From Diadophis punctatus similis (taxonomy: Eukaryota; Chordata; Lepidosauria; Squamata; Dipsadidae), in assembly GCA_023053685.1 (NCBI GenBank), contig JALIGW010000002.1, forward strand, positions 44,575,278 to 44,639,277: 64,000 bases of DNA. Reading direction: 5' to 3'. Shown here piece by piece: positions 46,107 to 57,290 of this stretch. Position 1 is the stretch's first letter. The number at the start of each line of letters is the position of its first letter. The notes beneath the pieces are model-generated. The model saw only the letters and a list, made by a program, of their open reading frames with translations, was not told the DNA's origin and did not search any database. The position numbers and the translations under genes were made by a program.

Positions 46107-46468
46107 GTAAATGGAAGAAGGCTACACCAGTTAGCAAAGCAAATATTTTCCATGAATTCTTTCTGTGAGGGTGAACATTGCGAGCCAAAGATATATCCCC
46201 CCCCCAAAAAAAGTTTCTCAAATTATCATCCAAACATGAAAACACTGGCAATTTAACTTTCATAATTACAAAGTTTATATGTTTAGTCATAGTAATATTT
46301 AATACTGAATAGATTCCCATTCTTGCAACTTGAAAACATTTTCACAATCGTTTGTGAGATTCCTAATAAAATGCTATTAAGTAGAAGGTAAAAGAGCTGA
46401 ATATTTCTAATCCTAATTGACACTAATTTTAATTTAGTAGGAAAATATTCTGTCTTTAGGAAGTATTA
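46107..46468. other. Start of intron 3
   Basis: AT-rich intronic sequence with a C-run at 46198-46205. Nothing recognised. Confidence 0.5.
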
Positions 46469-47455
46469 CCATGTTTCCCCGAAAATAAGACCCGGTCTTA
46501 TTTTCTTTTGGTCTTGAAAATAAGCACTCAGGCTTTTTTTAAGTGCAGGAGACGGCAAGCGTGGGGGCCAAAGGGAGTGGGAATGTAGCTACTGCTGGCC
46601 CCGCCCTCTCCATCCCACTGTCTGCTTGCCTGCGGCTGCAATAGACCAAGTTCTCAGCATGCCCCAGCCTCCACCTGCCCTGCTGGCCCAGGTGCTGCCA
46701 TTATACTTCTCGGCCATGGCGATTGCCGTGCTGGCCACCAAGCGGCTGCCCATGCTGCTGCTTGCCTCGCAGGGGCTCTTCGCCCTCCTGGTAGGGCGGG
46801 TGGAGGATAGGGCATGCTGAGATCTTGGCCCTGATTGAGGCTGTGTGTGGGCAAGCAGACAGTGGGATGGAGAGGGCGGAACCGGTGATAGCTGCCCAAA
46901 CACTTTTCACCCAGAAGGAAACAAAGCTTTGTCTGCTTGCAAAGGGGACGGTTTGAAACAGAGCGACGTCCCCTTTGCAAGCAGACAAAACTTCATTTCC
47001 CTCTGGGCGAAAAGTGCGCAGCAGAGCCAGGTGGAGACAGAGGTGATCCTAGCGCGCCGCTCACTCTGACCCACTGTCTCTTGGCTTGCCTGCGGCCATG
47101 CTGAGCAAACAGCTGCACGGGGTATCGGGATTACCTGCTTCCCCATACCTCTGCCTCCGCCTGCTACCACACAAGCCTCCTGTGAGTCAAGCAGCTGCCC
47201 AGCACGTCCAGATCACCTGTCTTCTTCCGCCTCTGCCTCCACGCTCAGACTTATCGGTATTTGCGCTGTGCCAAGGGGCTGGCGGGCTGTGGCTGCTGTT
47301 GGACACCATCGCCCCCCTCACGCTCGCCCCTTCTTGTGCTGGCCATGCCCTTCCCCTGGGCTTATTTTCAGGGTAGGGCTTATATTAGGCTCACCCCCAA
47401 AAAAATCAGGCTAGGGTTTGTTTTTGGGCTGTGTCTTATTTTTGGGGAAACAAGG
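46469..47455. mobile_element. TA-flanked foldback element, 987 bp
   Basis: Ends CCATGTTTCCCCGAAAATAA and TTATTTTTGGGGAAACAAGG, flanked by TA (46467-46468, 47456-47457). Same end family as 36140-37887. The interior differs in sequence but is again an inverted repeat: CTTTGTCTGCTTGCAAAGG (46927-46945) mirrors CCTTTGCAAGCAGACAAAA (46973-46991), with further outer pairing of CACTTTTCACCCAGA with CTGGGCGAAAAGTG. GC-rich ORFs inside are products of the structure. Confidence 0.83.
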
Positions 47456-48104
47456 TAGAAGGTTTATTGCCTACTTTTATCTTTTTATTTGGAGGAAACA
47501 TTCACCAAACTAATGACAAACGGGAACAAGTAGATAAATTGGTATATCTTGATAGAATATTTCCTAAAGGTGGAGAAATAGCTGGAGAAATTTTAAGAGA
47601 TACAAATACTAGTAAAAAGGTAGTGGTAATACGTAGTATCTTTACAGTGTTCTTATGTGATTTCTGTTTCAATAATCTGTCAAAGCTTATGCAATAAAAA
47701 GTATTGCAAAGAAGGGTAGTTGTAGTGTTAAGGCAGATGACTTTGTGTAGGGAATGAATTCTTTTTAAGAAATGAATATTTGAATGCAATACAAATGGGT
47801 ACCTAGAAGGAAATAATAAAAGAATAAAAAAGAGAGGGGCAAGAATGGTGCTGAATGAAAAAATGTGTGTTCAAATTACAGAATGGTTGAGAGAAAGATG
47901 AATATTGAAGTCTTTAAAGAAAAAAGGCAGTGTATAACTTAGCTAGTGCATGGACATGGTAGAAGGATTGTTTTCAAGGACAGGAAGGCATAGAAAGATA
48001 AAGAAAATGCTGGGGCAAACTAGATTTAGCAGTATTCCTTTTATTTTCTCTTACTGCATCCCTTGAGGGTTTTTTGTTGTTGTTGCTGCTGCTGTTTATT
48101 TTTT
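47456..48104. other. Intron 3, nothing recognised
   Basis: AT-rich with a short GTT/GCT-repeat stretch at 48074-48095. No gene or bounded element. Confidence 0.4.
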
Positions 48105-48995
48105 ACAGGTAGTCCTCAATGTATGACCGGTCACTTAGCGACCATTACAGCAGATCCCCCAAAACTACTTTACACCTCAGTCCCAAAGTTATAGATGCCG
48201 GCGCTCCCCATAGTCATTCACCCTTACAGCCAACGTCATGCACACTGCAATGCTCCCCTGCCTATCTCCCCCATCTCCCCCTGTCCTTGCAGACCTTGCC
48301 CCCCCCTTCTTATTTATCTTTCAAAGATCTGCAGAGCTTGAGTTAAAAAAGGGGAACAGGCCACTCCATTGATGGGTCACGTGGTACAATCCTTGTGGAG
48401 ACTGTCATTTTTACGAGTAGCTGCATTGAATTATGGCCACCCAGAAAATGGCAGGTGCTTCCAGGATCATGTTGTGTAGCCCAGCAATGGAATAGCTTTC
48501 CACAGCATTCTACAGCTGCATTTTGCATTGAATTGTGGGCACTCAAAAAACGTTGCCATTTCTGGGATTGTGCCACGTAGCCCAGCAATGGAGTGGCCTG
48601 TCCTCCTTCCCTAACCCAAGCTCCAGAGATCATAGAAAGGTAAGTGCTCATTGGCTCATGCGGGATGAGGAAGAGAGTGGGGCCCAGTGGATGGAAAGCA
48701 TGCCCAAGGTCTGTGGGGACCCCATTGAGCAAGTACCAGAGCACAGGATGCCGCAGGGGCTGGGGGAGGCCTTGGGAAATCTTGGGCAGGGCTTATCCGC
48801 TTCCTAAGACCTCCCCCTGAGGTTCCTGAGGCACCTCCAATTAACGGGTCATGCATTTGTTTAACAACCACATTAGGAAAGCAGGAATGAGGGGTTGTAA
48901 ATGACAAGATCATGTGGGCTCTTGACTTAATGACTGTCACAATTTCCTACCATAATGGGCATGCTCCATTATGTTTGTGAATCAAGAACTACCTA
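48105..48995. mobile_element. TAGTCC-family foldback element, 0.89 kb
   Basis: Starts ACAGGTAGTCCTCAATGTATG and ends AATCAAGAACTACCTAT. Family phrases GGTCACTTAGCGACC and TTTAACAACCACATTAGG lie near the ends. The interior has inverse segments: CCACTCCATTGATGGGTCAC (48362-48381) mirrors CCAGCAATGGAGTGGCC near 48590, and direct repeats of GCATTGAATT. No transposase. Confidence 0.72.
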
Positions 48996-49106
48996 TATTC
49001 TTTTTTGGAGTAACATTGCTTACCTGAACAGGGAATGGCACAATTAAAAAAAATCATATAAGACTTTTTTCTTGCTAACTCAACAGTTTTCTTTGTTTCT
49101 GCTCAG
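48996..49106. other. End of intron 3
   Basis: Pyrimidine-rich acceptor region GTTTCTGCTCAG at 49095-49106 before exon 4. Confidence 0.8.
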
Positions 49107-49308
49107 AACTGAATTTGGATAGCAATAACTTCCCTGGAGTGAAGCTAAGGCCAAAGATATCCATGCGTTCATACGGAAGCAGAGAAGGATCAGTTTCCAG
49201 TCGATCAGGTGAATGCAGCCCTGTTCCCATGGGATCATTTCCCAGAAGAGGTTTTATGAACGGAAGTAGAGAAAGCACTGGTTATCTAGAAGAACTAGAG
49301 AAAGAAAG
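49107..49308 (+). CDS. APC: APC exon 4 (codons 74-141)
   Basis: Exon of 202 nt, equal to human, with acceptor GCTCAG and donor GAAAG|GTAATT. It reads ELNLDSNNFPGVKL, then YGSREGSVSSRSGECSPVPM, then GSFPRRGF, ending YLEELEKER. The serine-rich central block is retained unchanged from human by memory; changes cluster just before it (RSKMSL in human, RPKISM here). In human, truncating mutations in this early region give the attenuated disease form. Confidence 0.98.
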
Positions 49309-49792
49309 GTAATTTTTATTTCAGACATGTGTTTTATATCAATCTGAAACTTTAAATTAGTTTTCCTCCCTCCCTCCCTCCCTCCCTTCCTTCCTTCCTT
49401 CGGAATGGGTAGACCACACAAAAATATTTACTTCTGGCATGTTGAAGAAATTTTATTTATAATTTCCCCAAGTCTGAAAATGTATGTTTCAAGCTATGTT
49501 AGTGTAGCTTCTTGCATAAATAGGGTTCATCTAAATTGGATGCTGTGAATTAGATGTGGAGCTAATTGTGCTTCTGTACCAGTGATGGCAAATCTGTGAC
49601 AACCCTTTGGTGTCTGAAAATTGAGGAAGCATTCTTGTGCAATTTTCTGAGGCTCCAGAAGCCCTGCAAGAGCAGGGCCCTTTGGAGCAACTTCCAGAAG
49701 GTCTGAAGGAAAGGAGAGGTTGGAAGACAGGAAATCCGGAGGGCTTTTGTTGAGGGTGGGGTGGGAAACAACACACCAGTAAAGTTAATGTA
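49309..49792. other. Start of intron 4 with a (CCTC/CCTT) tract and hAT remnant
   Basis: A CCTC then CCTT tract occupies 49364-49400. From 49581 the phrase CAGTGATGGCAAATC and later GAGGCTCCAGAAGCC resemble a degraded CAGTGATGGCGAACC hAT element cut off by the DIRS element at its right. Confidence 0.5.
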
Positions 49793-51269
49793 GGCATTCT
49801 CCATAGTGGGTGGAGCTAACATCCAAGAATGGAATGACACCGTCCCTTCAGCCAATGAGGACTAAGTCTGTCAAATTGTATTTCTTCATCCTGCTGCCTT
49901 AATTCCCCCTCTTTGACTCAGTCCTCGGCCTGAATAGGACGCATGTTTTCCCGTTCCCATTCTTCAGAGGTGTTTTTCCGCACATAGGTCATTGAGTTTT
50001 GCACAATGAGTTATCCTCGGCTGACTTGATTTCATCGAAATCGCTGGGTCGAGCGCGGAGAGGGCTTCGCTCTTCCCGCTTGCCGTTCCTCAAGCCGAGG
50101 GCCATTGCTGAACGGGGGGTGGGGGCTTCCCTTCCGATTTTGGCCTCAGGAGCTTGCTGCTCCATTCTTCCAGCTCTGTGTGAGGCGTAGCGGCCTGGCC
50201 TAGACAGAATTTCTAATGCTCGCTGTCTCTGATCGGGATCAACTGGCGCTGTCGCACTCATGTCACCAACGGCCAGGGGAGGCTTGCGCTCCGTTACCAC
50301 TCGGCTTGGGAGTGACAGCATGGACTTGGGCTATTGCCGCAGAAGCTATTGCGTTTGAGCGGCCCGCTGTCATCTACCCTCCGGCATAGGGGCTTTCGTA
50401 TTTCAGCCATCTATTTTCTCTCCAGGCTCCGCTCATTGTCGACTTCGAAAGAGGAGGAACGCTTCTGGATTAAGCCGGTCTGCCTCGTGTCCATTCAGTA
50501 ACGGGCACGATCAAAATAAAAACTGACCGCCATTTTCATTTTGTCACTTTGTGAGGCGAGGCCATTCTGTGGGGTGGGGGCGGCTATCTTGACTACAACG
50601 GTGGCTATTTTACACTGACCTTGACAGTACGCTAATTTGGTGGGCATTTTGAGCGAGGAGGAGGCCATTTTCGGCCCATCCACACCCGTTGAGTGTAGTG
50701 GTGGCCATTTTGTGACAGGACTGCGCCCATTTCTAACGGCCCAAGCTGTTTTTCACTTGTCATTCTGCCGAATTTTCCTGTGGCCTAGGAATGGTGGACT
50801 CCGGCAAGGGCAAGCACAAAAGCCACTCTACCACGAGCTGGCATAACCTGCCTGCAGCCTCGGTCCAGGAGGTCTCCCTGGATGCGGCCGGTTTGTCCTC
50901 ATAGGGAGAGTGCTCACTAACAGTATTCCTCTGCTTCTCTCGACCCTCCCAAGGTCTCCAGGGCCACCCAGAGGGATGAAAGTCGCAGGGCTCAGGCACT
51001 GGACAAAATTTGCGCCAAGTCCAGCCGCAAAGACCAGGAACCTCGTCATGCTTGACCAGGTGGTCCCGCCCCTGCGGCTATGAATGACCAGGATGTTGGC
51101 CAAGGTGGCCTCCCTCCACCCCTCAGAGACCATGTCATTGGACAATCTGGATCTAACCATCGCGGACAATGACGTCTGGGAGGCTCCTCCCCGTCATGAG
51201 ATCTTGGGGGCTTCGGCTTCTCAGGCTACTGCGACCTTTACTCAGACGGCCACCGGGCTTTGAGCCCCG

Positions 51270-52240
51270 TTGCCATTAGTGACCCTTGACCCCAATGTGC
51301 AGGCGCTGATAGCAGCCGCTATAAAACAAGATATTGAGGTGCATCTTAAACAGAGAGACAGGCCTACGTCCCCTGTCACCCAGACCACTGATCCATCTGC
51401 CTGCACCTCTGCCTTGGGGTACAATGACTGCAGAGAACGGTTTTATCACCACTACTCCCCAGAACAATCGCTGAGGTCTCACTCTGATCTGGAGGAAGGC
51501 CAAATAGACCTGGATCTTTCCAATGACGAAGGTCTCGCCCCAGATCCTCCGGCCTATTCCATCCTGGCCTTTTCAAGACACTTTTGTTTAAGGCAAAGAA
51601 CGCTGCCAGTTTTGGGGCTTTCTCGGGGATGTCTGGGGACTCCTCCACGAAGGACCCCGTTTGAGGAGACCACTTCCGAAGCTGAGGTCCCTCCACCAGC
51701 CCCTCCACTTTTCGTTGATGCTGTCCTGTGCCAGTGGCATTCTCCCGCATCAGGACCCTTGCCCAATCACTTAGACAAACGGTATTTCAACATGGCACCT
51801 GACCTGGCACAACATCTCCATCTGCCTTCCATTGACGTTCCCGTCTCGTTGTTGTATTCCTCGAACCACATGCCAGGTGAACCTGATGAGCTGCTGCAAC
51901 TGGAGGACGGAGCAAGCGCTCCAAAGAGCTCACCAGGCGGCTGCCTGGGCGGTCCGAGCATCCACCACCGCTTCCTTCTTCTCCCGCCCATCGTTGAGAT
52001 GGCTGCGGCAACTCCAGGAGTGCCTCCCTATGTCTGATCTAAGGGCCAACCAGGACCTCAATAAACTGCTGGCCGCAGCCCAGTTCACGGCCGGTGCTAC
52101 TCTTCAGTCAGCCCGTTTTACAGCCAGAGCTATGGGGGCCTCCGTAGTGGCCAGGAGGATGCACTGGCTGCGCAGTTAGGCTGCGGACACATGCCATAAG
52201 TGGCGCCTGGCATCCACCCCTTTAAAGGGTCAACAGCTGT
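51270..52240 (+). pseudogene. DIRS gag-like frame, frameshifted
   Basis: One frame (51270-52037) runs TLDPNVQALIAAAIKQDIEV to the region SIDVPVSLLYSS; it then continues in another frame (51832-52179) with RANQDLNKLLAAAQFTAGAT and SARFTARAMGASVVARRMHW and, after a stop, FAEVLDPILIESRDKRKLL. By memory these alternate hydrophobic/Ala-rich helices and the final 'DKRK' segment are typical of DIRS1 gag proteins. The frameshift and stop make it non-functional. Confidence 0.65.
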
Positions 52241-52669
52241 TTGCGGAGGTCTTGGATCCCATATTAATTGAGTCACGGGACAAAAGAAAGCTCCTTTCAT
52301 CCCTCACCTGTAAGAGTGACCCATTTTGGAGCCTGTCATGGTGTGAATATTGCCAGTTGTATGCATATGCAGGATGGTGCATCCCTATTCTAATATTATG
52401 GTACATTCCAATACAAACAGAACATGTGATATGATGTTCTTGTACGCATGTCTACATTCCTGATCCACCATTAATCACTTTTTGACTCTGACTCTGACCA
52501 GAACGGTCACGTTTATTAGCAAAGATGTAATTAATCAGGATTTATTGTTTTTGTAACGAAATAAATATTTTCTATTAGACTTTTAATCTCAGCTTTATTT
52601 CTAACTGTCTGAATTCCAAAGAAAAGATCCAAATCGACTCTATGAGATTTATTCTCATTCTCACATGGT

Positions 52670-52965
52670 AGCATTCGGATGGATGCTTCCATTGACAGAG
52701 CCATTGTTGATTCTCTGGAGTGCATGGTGTACCTTTCCCAGGAGCGACAGGACAGTATATCCGAACTCTCTCAGCAGGTTCTGGGGCAGAATAGGGTCCC
52801 CCTGAAGCTGCTTTTCACGCTTCTGGGTAAAATGATATCCGCCATCCATATCACCTCTTGGGCTCACCTGCACTCCAGAGACTTGCAATGGTTTCTCTTG
52901 CCCTTTCAGAGGTCGGGATGCAGCACATTGGCATCCAGGGTCCTGGTACCATCCGCCGTCCGATG
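52670..52965 (+). pseudogene. DIRS reverse transcriptase/RNase H region fragment
   Basis: Encodes SISELSQQVLGQNRVPLKLL, then FTLLGKMISAIHITSWAHLH, then SRDLQWFLLPFQRSG. The sequence 'LLGKM.S.I....WA.LH.R.LQWFLLPFQR' is characteristic, by memory, of the connection between polymerase and RNase H in DIRS1 elements. Upstream (about 52320-52670) an AT-rich unrelated segment separates it from the gag part. Confidence 0.75.
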
Positions 52966-53116
52966 CTTCTTATTTGTTTTTGCACTTGTGAGCTACACGC
53001 CGAGTCTGTCCATTGTCCTTTGTCAAAGAGGGGGAATTAAGGCAGGAGGACGAAGATGCACAATTTGACAGACTCAGTCCTCATTGGCTGAAGGGAGAGT
53101 GTCATCCCATCCCATA

Positions 53117-53347
53117 AGAGCCGAGATAGTGCAGTGGTTAAATGCAGCACTGCAGGTTGCTGCTAGTTCAGCAGTTCAGCTGTTCAAATCTCACCGGCTC
53201 AAGGTTGACTCAGCCTTCCATCCTTCCGAGGTTGGTAAAATGAGGACCCAGATTGTTGGGGGCAATATGCTGAACTCTGTAAACCGCTTAGAGAGGGCTG
53301 TAAAGCACTATGAAGCGGTACATAAGTCTAAGTGCTATTGCTATTCT
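53117..53347 (+). repeat. tRNA-derived SINE, full length, in the DIRS right repeat
   Basis: Box A-like TAGTGCAGTGGTTAAATG and box B-like GTTCAAATCTC (53182-53192) precede the body GAGGACCCAGATTGTTGGG and the tail TCTAAGTGCTATTGCTATTC. It is the same family as 10879-11114 and 3692-3795. It separates two parts of the DIRS right terminal repeat, so it is younger than DIRS. Confidence 0.9.
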
Positions 53348-53376
53348 TGGAAGTTAGCTCCACCCTACGAGAGTAG

Positions 53377-53926
53377 GCATATCAGGTAAGACCAACGCCC
53401 CTTTTCTGAATTTTTCACATGCTGAATAAGTATGAATATTATGTATTGTTGAAATTTTGAGCAGCTGTGAAACATCTATTATCTTCCACTTGAAAGATAA
53501 CAAGTTATTAAACTGTAGATAAAAAGACAGTATGAAAAGATAGCCTTTTCTAATTTTTAAATTAGTATTCCCTAACTACATATTTGATATTGTTAAGGTA
53601 ACAACAAATCAGAATGTATCAATCCAAATAAATCTACAGCACTATCAAGAGAACCTCAAATCAAGGGTAGTACAAGATGAGGCAAGATTTAGTTAAGATG
53701 AGAATGGGGTAAGCATATGTGATAGAATATTGGATTTGGATTGAAGTGAGGGTACATTTAAATCTCTACTCTGCACTATGAACCTCACTGGCTCATCTAA
53801 TTGGCTTAGAGAAGCTCATGGATGATTATAAAAATAGAAAAATGATTCACTTGTATATAACATTACCTGTTATATATTGGCTAATGTAGAATAATAAATG
53901 ATAAATACTTGTTTCTTCATCTCTAG
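53377..53926. other. End of intron 4
   Basis: AT-rich. The acceptor is TTCTTCATCTCTAG at 53913-53926. Nothing else seen. Confidence 0.6.
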
Positions 53927-54035
53927 ATCTCTTTTGCTTGCTGAGCTTGAAAAGGAAGAAAAAGAAAAAGACTGGTATTATGCTCAGCTTCAGAATTTGA
54001 CTAAAAGGATAGATAGTCTTCCTCTTACTGAAAAT
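53927..54035 (+). CDS. APC: APC exon 5 (codons 141-177)
   Basis: Exon of 109 nt, as in human, between CTCTAG and GAAAAT|GTAAGT. It encodes SLLLAELEKEEKEKDWYYAQ then LQNLTKRIDSLPLTEN. Changes from human are conservative by memory (ADLDK in human, AELEK here). Charged coiled-coil character. An open frame continues into the intron but the consensus donor ends the exon. Confidence 0.98.
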
Positions 54036-54330
54036 GTAAGTGGTAATAAGTATTATTTAAATCAAAATATACCAGTTGAAATATGTCATTATTTCAGATT
54101 TTTTGAGGACAAGACTAAAGTCTACAGAAATACATTGGGAATATTTTTTTATACTCTTCATATGTTTATAGATTTTCTGTGTTTCTATGTATCTATGTCA
54201 TATTGGGAAAATGACATTAATTAACTTTAGCTTTTATAAACATTAGATTCACATAATTAAACTTCTTTAGTTTATTATGGAGTATTAGCATTATTCTTAA
54301 TTGGGATTATTGTATTTCCTATGTTTTTAG
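54036..54330. other. Intron 5
   Basis: Only 295 bases, AT-rich, with no element: the shortest intron in the window. Ends CCTATGTTTTTAG. Confidence 0.9.
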
Positions 54331-54444
54331 TTTTCATTGCAGACTGACATGAACAGAAGGCAATTGGAATATGAGGCAAGACAGATCAGAGCTGCCATGG
54401 AAGAACAACTTGGTACCTGTCAGGACATGGAGAAGAGAGCACAG
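54331..54444 (+). CDS. APC: APC exon 6 (codons 178-215)
   Basis: Exon of 114 nt, as in human, starting FSLQTDM after GTTTTTAG and ending EKRAQ before CACAG|GTAATC. It continues NRRQLEYEARQIRAAMEEQL. Met184, used in human for internal restart after early stops, is kept. A second AG lies 12 bases in (TTTTCATTGCAG|ACT); using it would remove FSLQ without changing frame. Changes from human by memory are T185N and V196A. Confidence 0.98.
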
Positions 54445-54822
54445 GTAATCTCCTCTCCACATCAATTCAATAACAATTTAGCAACAATTCAAAGATGTAC
54501 CTGTTTTTTGTGTATTTAAAGCTGCTTGAGAAAGTGCCTTTGATATGTTTAATAATTATGCAGTAAGCTTAACAATTATGGTTCAAAAAACTGAGAACAG
54601 AAACAGTGGTATTGAATATAATACTGTATAATACAATATTGACATCGTATGAACTGACTGCACAATTTCACTCAAAGAAAAGTAAAATACATTGCTTATT
54701 TTTCTTCATGCATCTGCTTCCAAAGTTTCACAATCTTTCTCTGCTTAGTACTTTTGTCGATCTGTTCCCTGCAATTCCCTTTCTCACTCTTCTTACCAAA
54801 TAGAGATCAACCATGAGACATA
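54445..54822. other. Start of intron 6
   Basis: AT-rich, nothing recognised before the TA-flanked element. Confidence 0.5.
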
Positions 54823-55796
54823 CCGTATTTTTCGGAGTATAAGACACACCTTTCTACCCCCCAAAAGAGGATGAAAACTTGGGTGAGTCTTATACACCGA
54901 ATGTAGCCCAGCCACCCCCACCCTTTGGCCTCAGTCTTCCAGCAATTTACCTGTTTGCAGCAAAGAGGGAAGAGCCTGTAAAGCTAAGCAAGTCACTAGC
55001 AGCTTCCCGACCTACAGCTGATTTGCCACGTGCTAAAATGAAAGTGAAACTAGCTGCAGAGGCAAATAGCTGGAAGAGACATGCAGAGTTTTATTTTCTG
55101 CTGGATGGAAGGGGGTAAGTGAATAACTAGAAATGTGTGTAGAATGTTCAAATTATTAGACTTATTTTTTAAAGACTACTTTATTATTGTTCTAGAGCCA
55201 GGGGTCTCCAACTTTGGCAATTTTAAGACTTGTGGACTTCAACTCCCAGAATTCCACAGCCAGCTTTGTTAGCTTTGCTGGCTGTGGAATTCTGGAAGTT
55301 GAAGTCCACAAGTCTTAAAGTTGCCAAGGTTGGAGATCCCTGTAAATCTAGACAACTTAACAAAATAAAGAAGCCTTTTAAAATAAATGCTTGCTCTGAA
55401 GAGGCCCCAGTGCTATTGTATCTTCTTTTAAATAATAGAGAATAATGTATACTTCCAGAAATTTTAATTAATTTTAACAGCTCTGTACAAGTATAGTCTG
55501 AACAGTGTCCTATTAGTATTAGAGTTTAGTTACCTTGGAGTAGATCTATTTAAATAATTGGGAGGAGTTAGTGTGACTACATTTAAGAAAACTTTCTTAA
55601 ACATTTCTCCAATTCTTTGCTATTTCTATGGGTCAAGCACACATGCACAGAAATACACAGCAAACAGTGTATATCATCTGTGCTGTTTGCTGTTTGGCAA
55701 ATTTCTTGGAGGCAGAGGCCTTTTTCCCTTGTTTTCCTCCCCCAAAACTAAGGTGCGTCTTATACTTCGGTGCGTCTTATACTCCGAAAAATACAG
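54823..55796. mobile_element. TA-flanked element, GGAGTATAAGAC family, 974 bp
   Basis: Ends CCGTATTTTTCGGAGTATAA and TTATACTCCGAAAAATACAG, flanked by TA (54821-54822, 55797-55798). Same family as 15401-15738 with doubled subterminal TGCGTCTTATAC phrases. The interior holds a palindromic hAT element. The 79-codon frame at 54879-55118 has no recognised domain. Confidence 0.8.
55199..55342. mobile_element. Palindromic hAT-like MITE, 144 bp
   Basis: Near-complete inverted repeat: CAGGGGTCTCCAACTTTGGC mirrors GCCAAGGTTGGAGATCCCTG, and the long arms meet at CTTTGTTAGCTTTG. Related in arm sequence (ACTTCAACTCCCAGAATTCC) to 12440-12585. Flanks TCTAGAGC (55191-55198) and a shifted TCTAGACA (55347-55354) suggest a target duplication with four extra bases. 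Confidence 0.8.
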
Positions 55797-56438
55797 TAAG
55801 TTCTCTCTTATATGTACAGTAAGAGAGATCAAGGAGCCACTGGATTTCTTAGTTTAAATGCTTATTTTCTTTCATACGGAAGAATGACAGGATTGACCCA
55901 AAAAATGAATCTATAGTCACAGTGGACATGAGTCCTTCTCTTTTGGGGAAAGGTTAAGTCTCAAAAAGAATCCTGAATGTTATTATCTGTATCTAAAAAG
56001 GTGTGATAAAGAGTTGAGGTCAGTTATTTTTAAGTAATGAAAAAGGCATTATAGACTCAAATATAAAATAGCAGTACAGCACAATGTAGTATCAGTAATC
56101 TTTCAGCAATAAGAAATAAAAGAGGATATTATTAGAGTCTTCTGCCAAATGATTCTAAGCAGATTCCTATGCTCAGCAAAAAAATGAATGACTTAAATCA
56201 TATTAGACAATTTGAAACAGGTCATTTTTAAGGATATTTTTGAATCACCAGTAGTTTGCTTCACATGGATTGTAAAAGAACATTGGACTATGAACTTAAG
56301 ATCTGGACTAATCTTCTAATATGTAGTACATATTGTTATTGTTAAGCTAGCAAGAAAAAGTCTAAGAAGACCTAATAAAGATTAAGGCTGTTATGGCTGT
56401 TTTATAATGTAGTATACCTTTATTTCACAATATGCCCC
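55797..56438. other. Intron 6, nothing recognised
   Basis: AT-rich intron with no gene or bounded element. Confidence 0.4.
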
Positions 56439-57290
56439 TGTAGTCCTTCAGCAAATGGTTGTTTGTATCAAGAAATGAAGGGATAGACTTGTTGATCTTT
56501 CTGCACCCCCCCCCCCTCCAGCTAGGTGCTGAAACTGAACTCTTCACCTCTGCCCTCCAATCCTGATCCATTTAATCACTTAATTTGCTAAATTTACTGC
56601 ATACCTGGAAAGAGGGTGACAAAATCTGTAAGTAAGTTACCTTGATGAATCACTGCCAAGCTGAAGAGTAGAGGCAAGGAAGCAAAGAAAATCTTCCTAC
56701 AGCTTGTTTGCCTTGAGACACTGGAGAAAAAGTCCATCTCTTTTTTTAAAAAAAGCATCTAAAGCACAAATGTGGGCAGCAGAAGCTGGGTCCTAAAGGT
56801 AATCAGACAGGCAGCAAAAATCTTGGAAACCTTTGGGGGGAAAAGGATTAAGAAGTCTGTTCTTCCCAGTTTTTTTGTTTATTGTATTGAAGAAATGTGG
56901 GTTTCTGGAGGAGGCTAACCCTAACCCAGCCCAAAATCATGGCTTCATTAGCCAAGCATGGAGGCTTGTTTGGAAGCTTCTCTGGTATTGGAACCAAGCA
57001 GTAAGCCTTAATCTAACTGGGTTCTTCTTCCCTGCTGGGTTGTGTTTGGCTTTGCAAAGCTTTTTGCTGCTTGTCTGCCTCCCCTGTGGACCCAGCTGGG
57101 TGACCTGCCCCTCAGGGCCTCCCTCACCCATGAGTTACTTCATGCTTTCTTAAGGACCCTTACATTTGTTTAATAGTGGCATCAGGGAGAGCACAGGTTA
57201 GGGGTCATTAAGCAAGGCTGTCTCACTGAACAGTTGTCGCTACTTGCCTCCGTAATGGGCAGGCTCCATTACGGATCAAGCGCTACTTGT
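56439..57290. mobile_element. TAGTCC-family element, diverged
   Basis: Starts near CTGTAGTCCTTCAGCAAATGG and ends GGATCAAGCGCTACTTGT. Family phrases include TAATGGGCAGGCTCCATTAC near the right end, shared with 48950-48975. The interior is not obviously folded. Boundaries are approximate. Confidence 0.6.

Larger units (their letters stand above)
49793..53376 (+). mobile_element. DIRS-like retrotransposon, internally deleted
   Basis: Inverted terminal repeats are present. GTGGAGCTAACATCCAAGAA, CAGCCAATGAGGAC and TTAATTCCCCCTCTTTGAC (49810-49920) are mirrored at the right by GTCAAAGAGGGGGAATTAA, GTCCTCATTGGCTG and GAAGTTAGCTCCACC (53020-53368). Inverted rather than direct terminal repeats are characteristic of DIRS retrotransposons. 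Internal remains are a gag-like frame and an RNase H-region fragment. Most of the reverse transcriptase and the tyrosine recombinase are missing. The right repeat is split by a SINE. GC content is higher than the intron around it. Confidence 0.8.

Noticed and set aside
49989..50321. 110-codon minus frame
   Set aside because: It lies in the GC-richer DIRS 5' region and has no domain I recognise. DIRS genes run on the + strand here.
53898..54224. 108-codon frame extending past exon 5
   Set aside because: Only 53927-54035 is exon; the frame upstream and after the GTAAGT donor is intron read-through. The exon length equals human.
54879..55118. 79-codon + frame
   Set aside because: It sits inside a TA-flanked non-autonomous element. 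Composition is plausible for protein but there is no homology I recognise.
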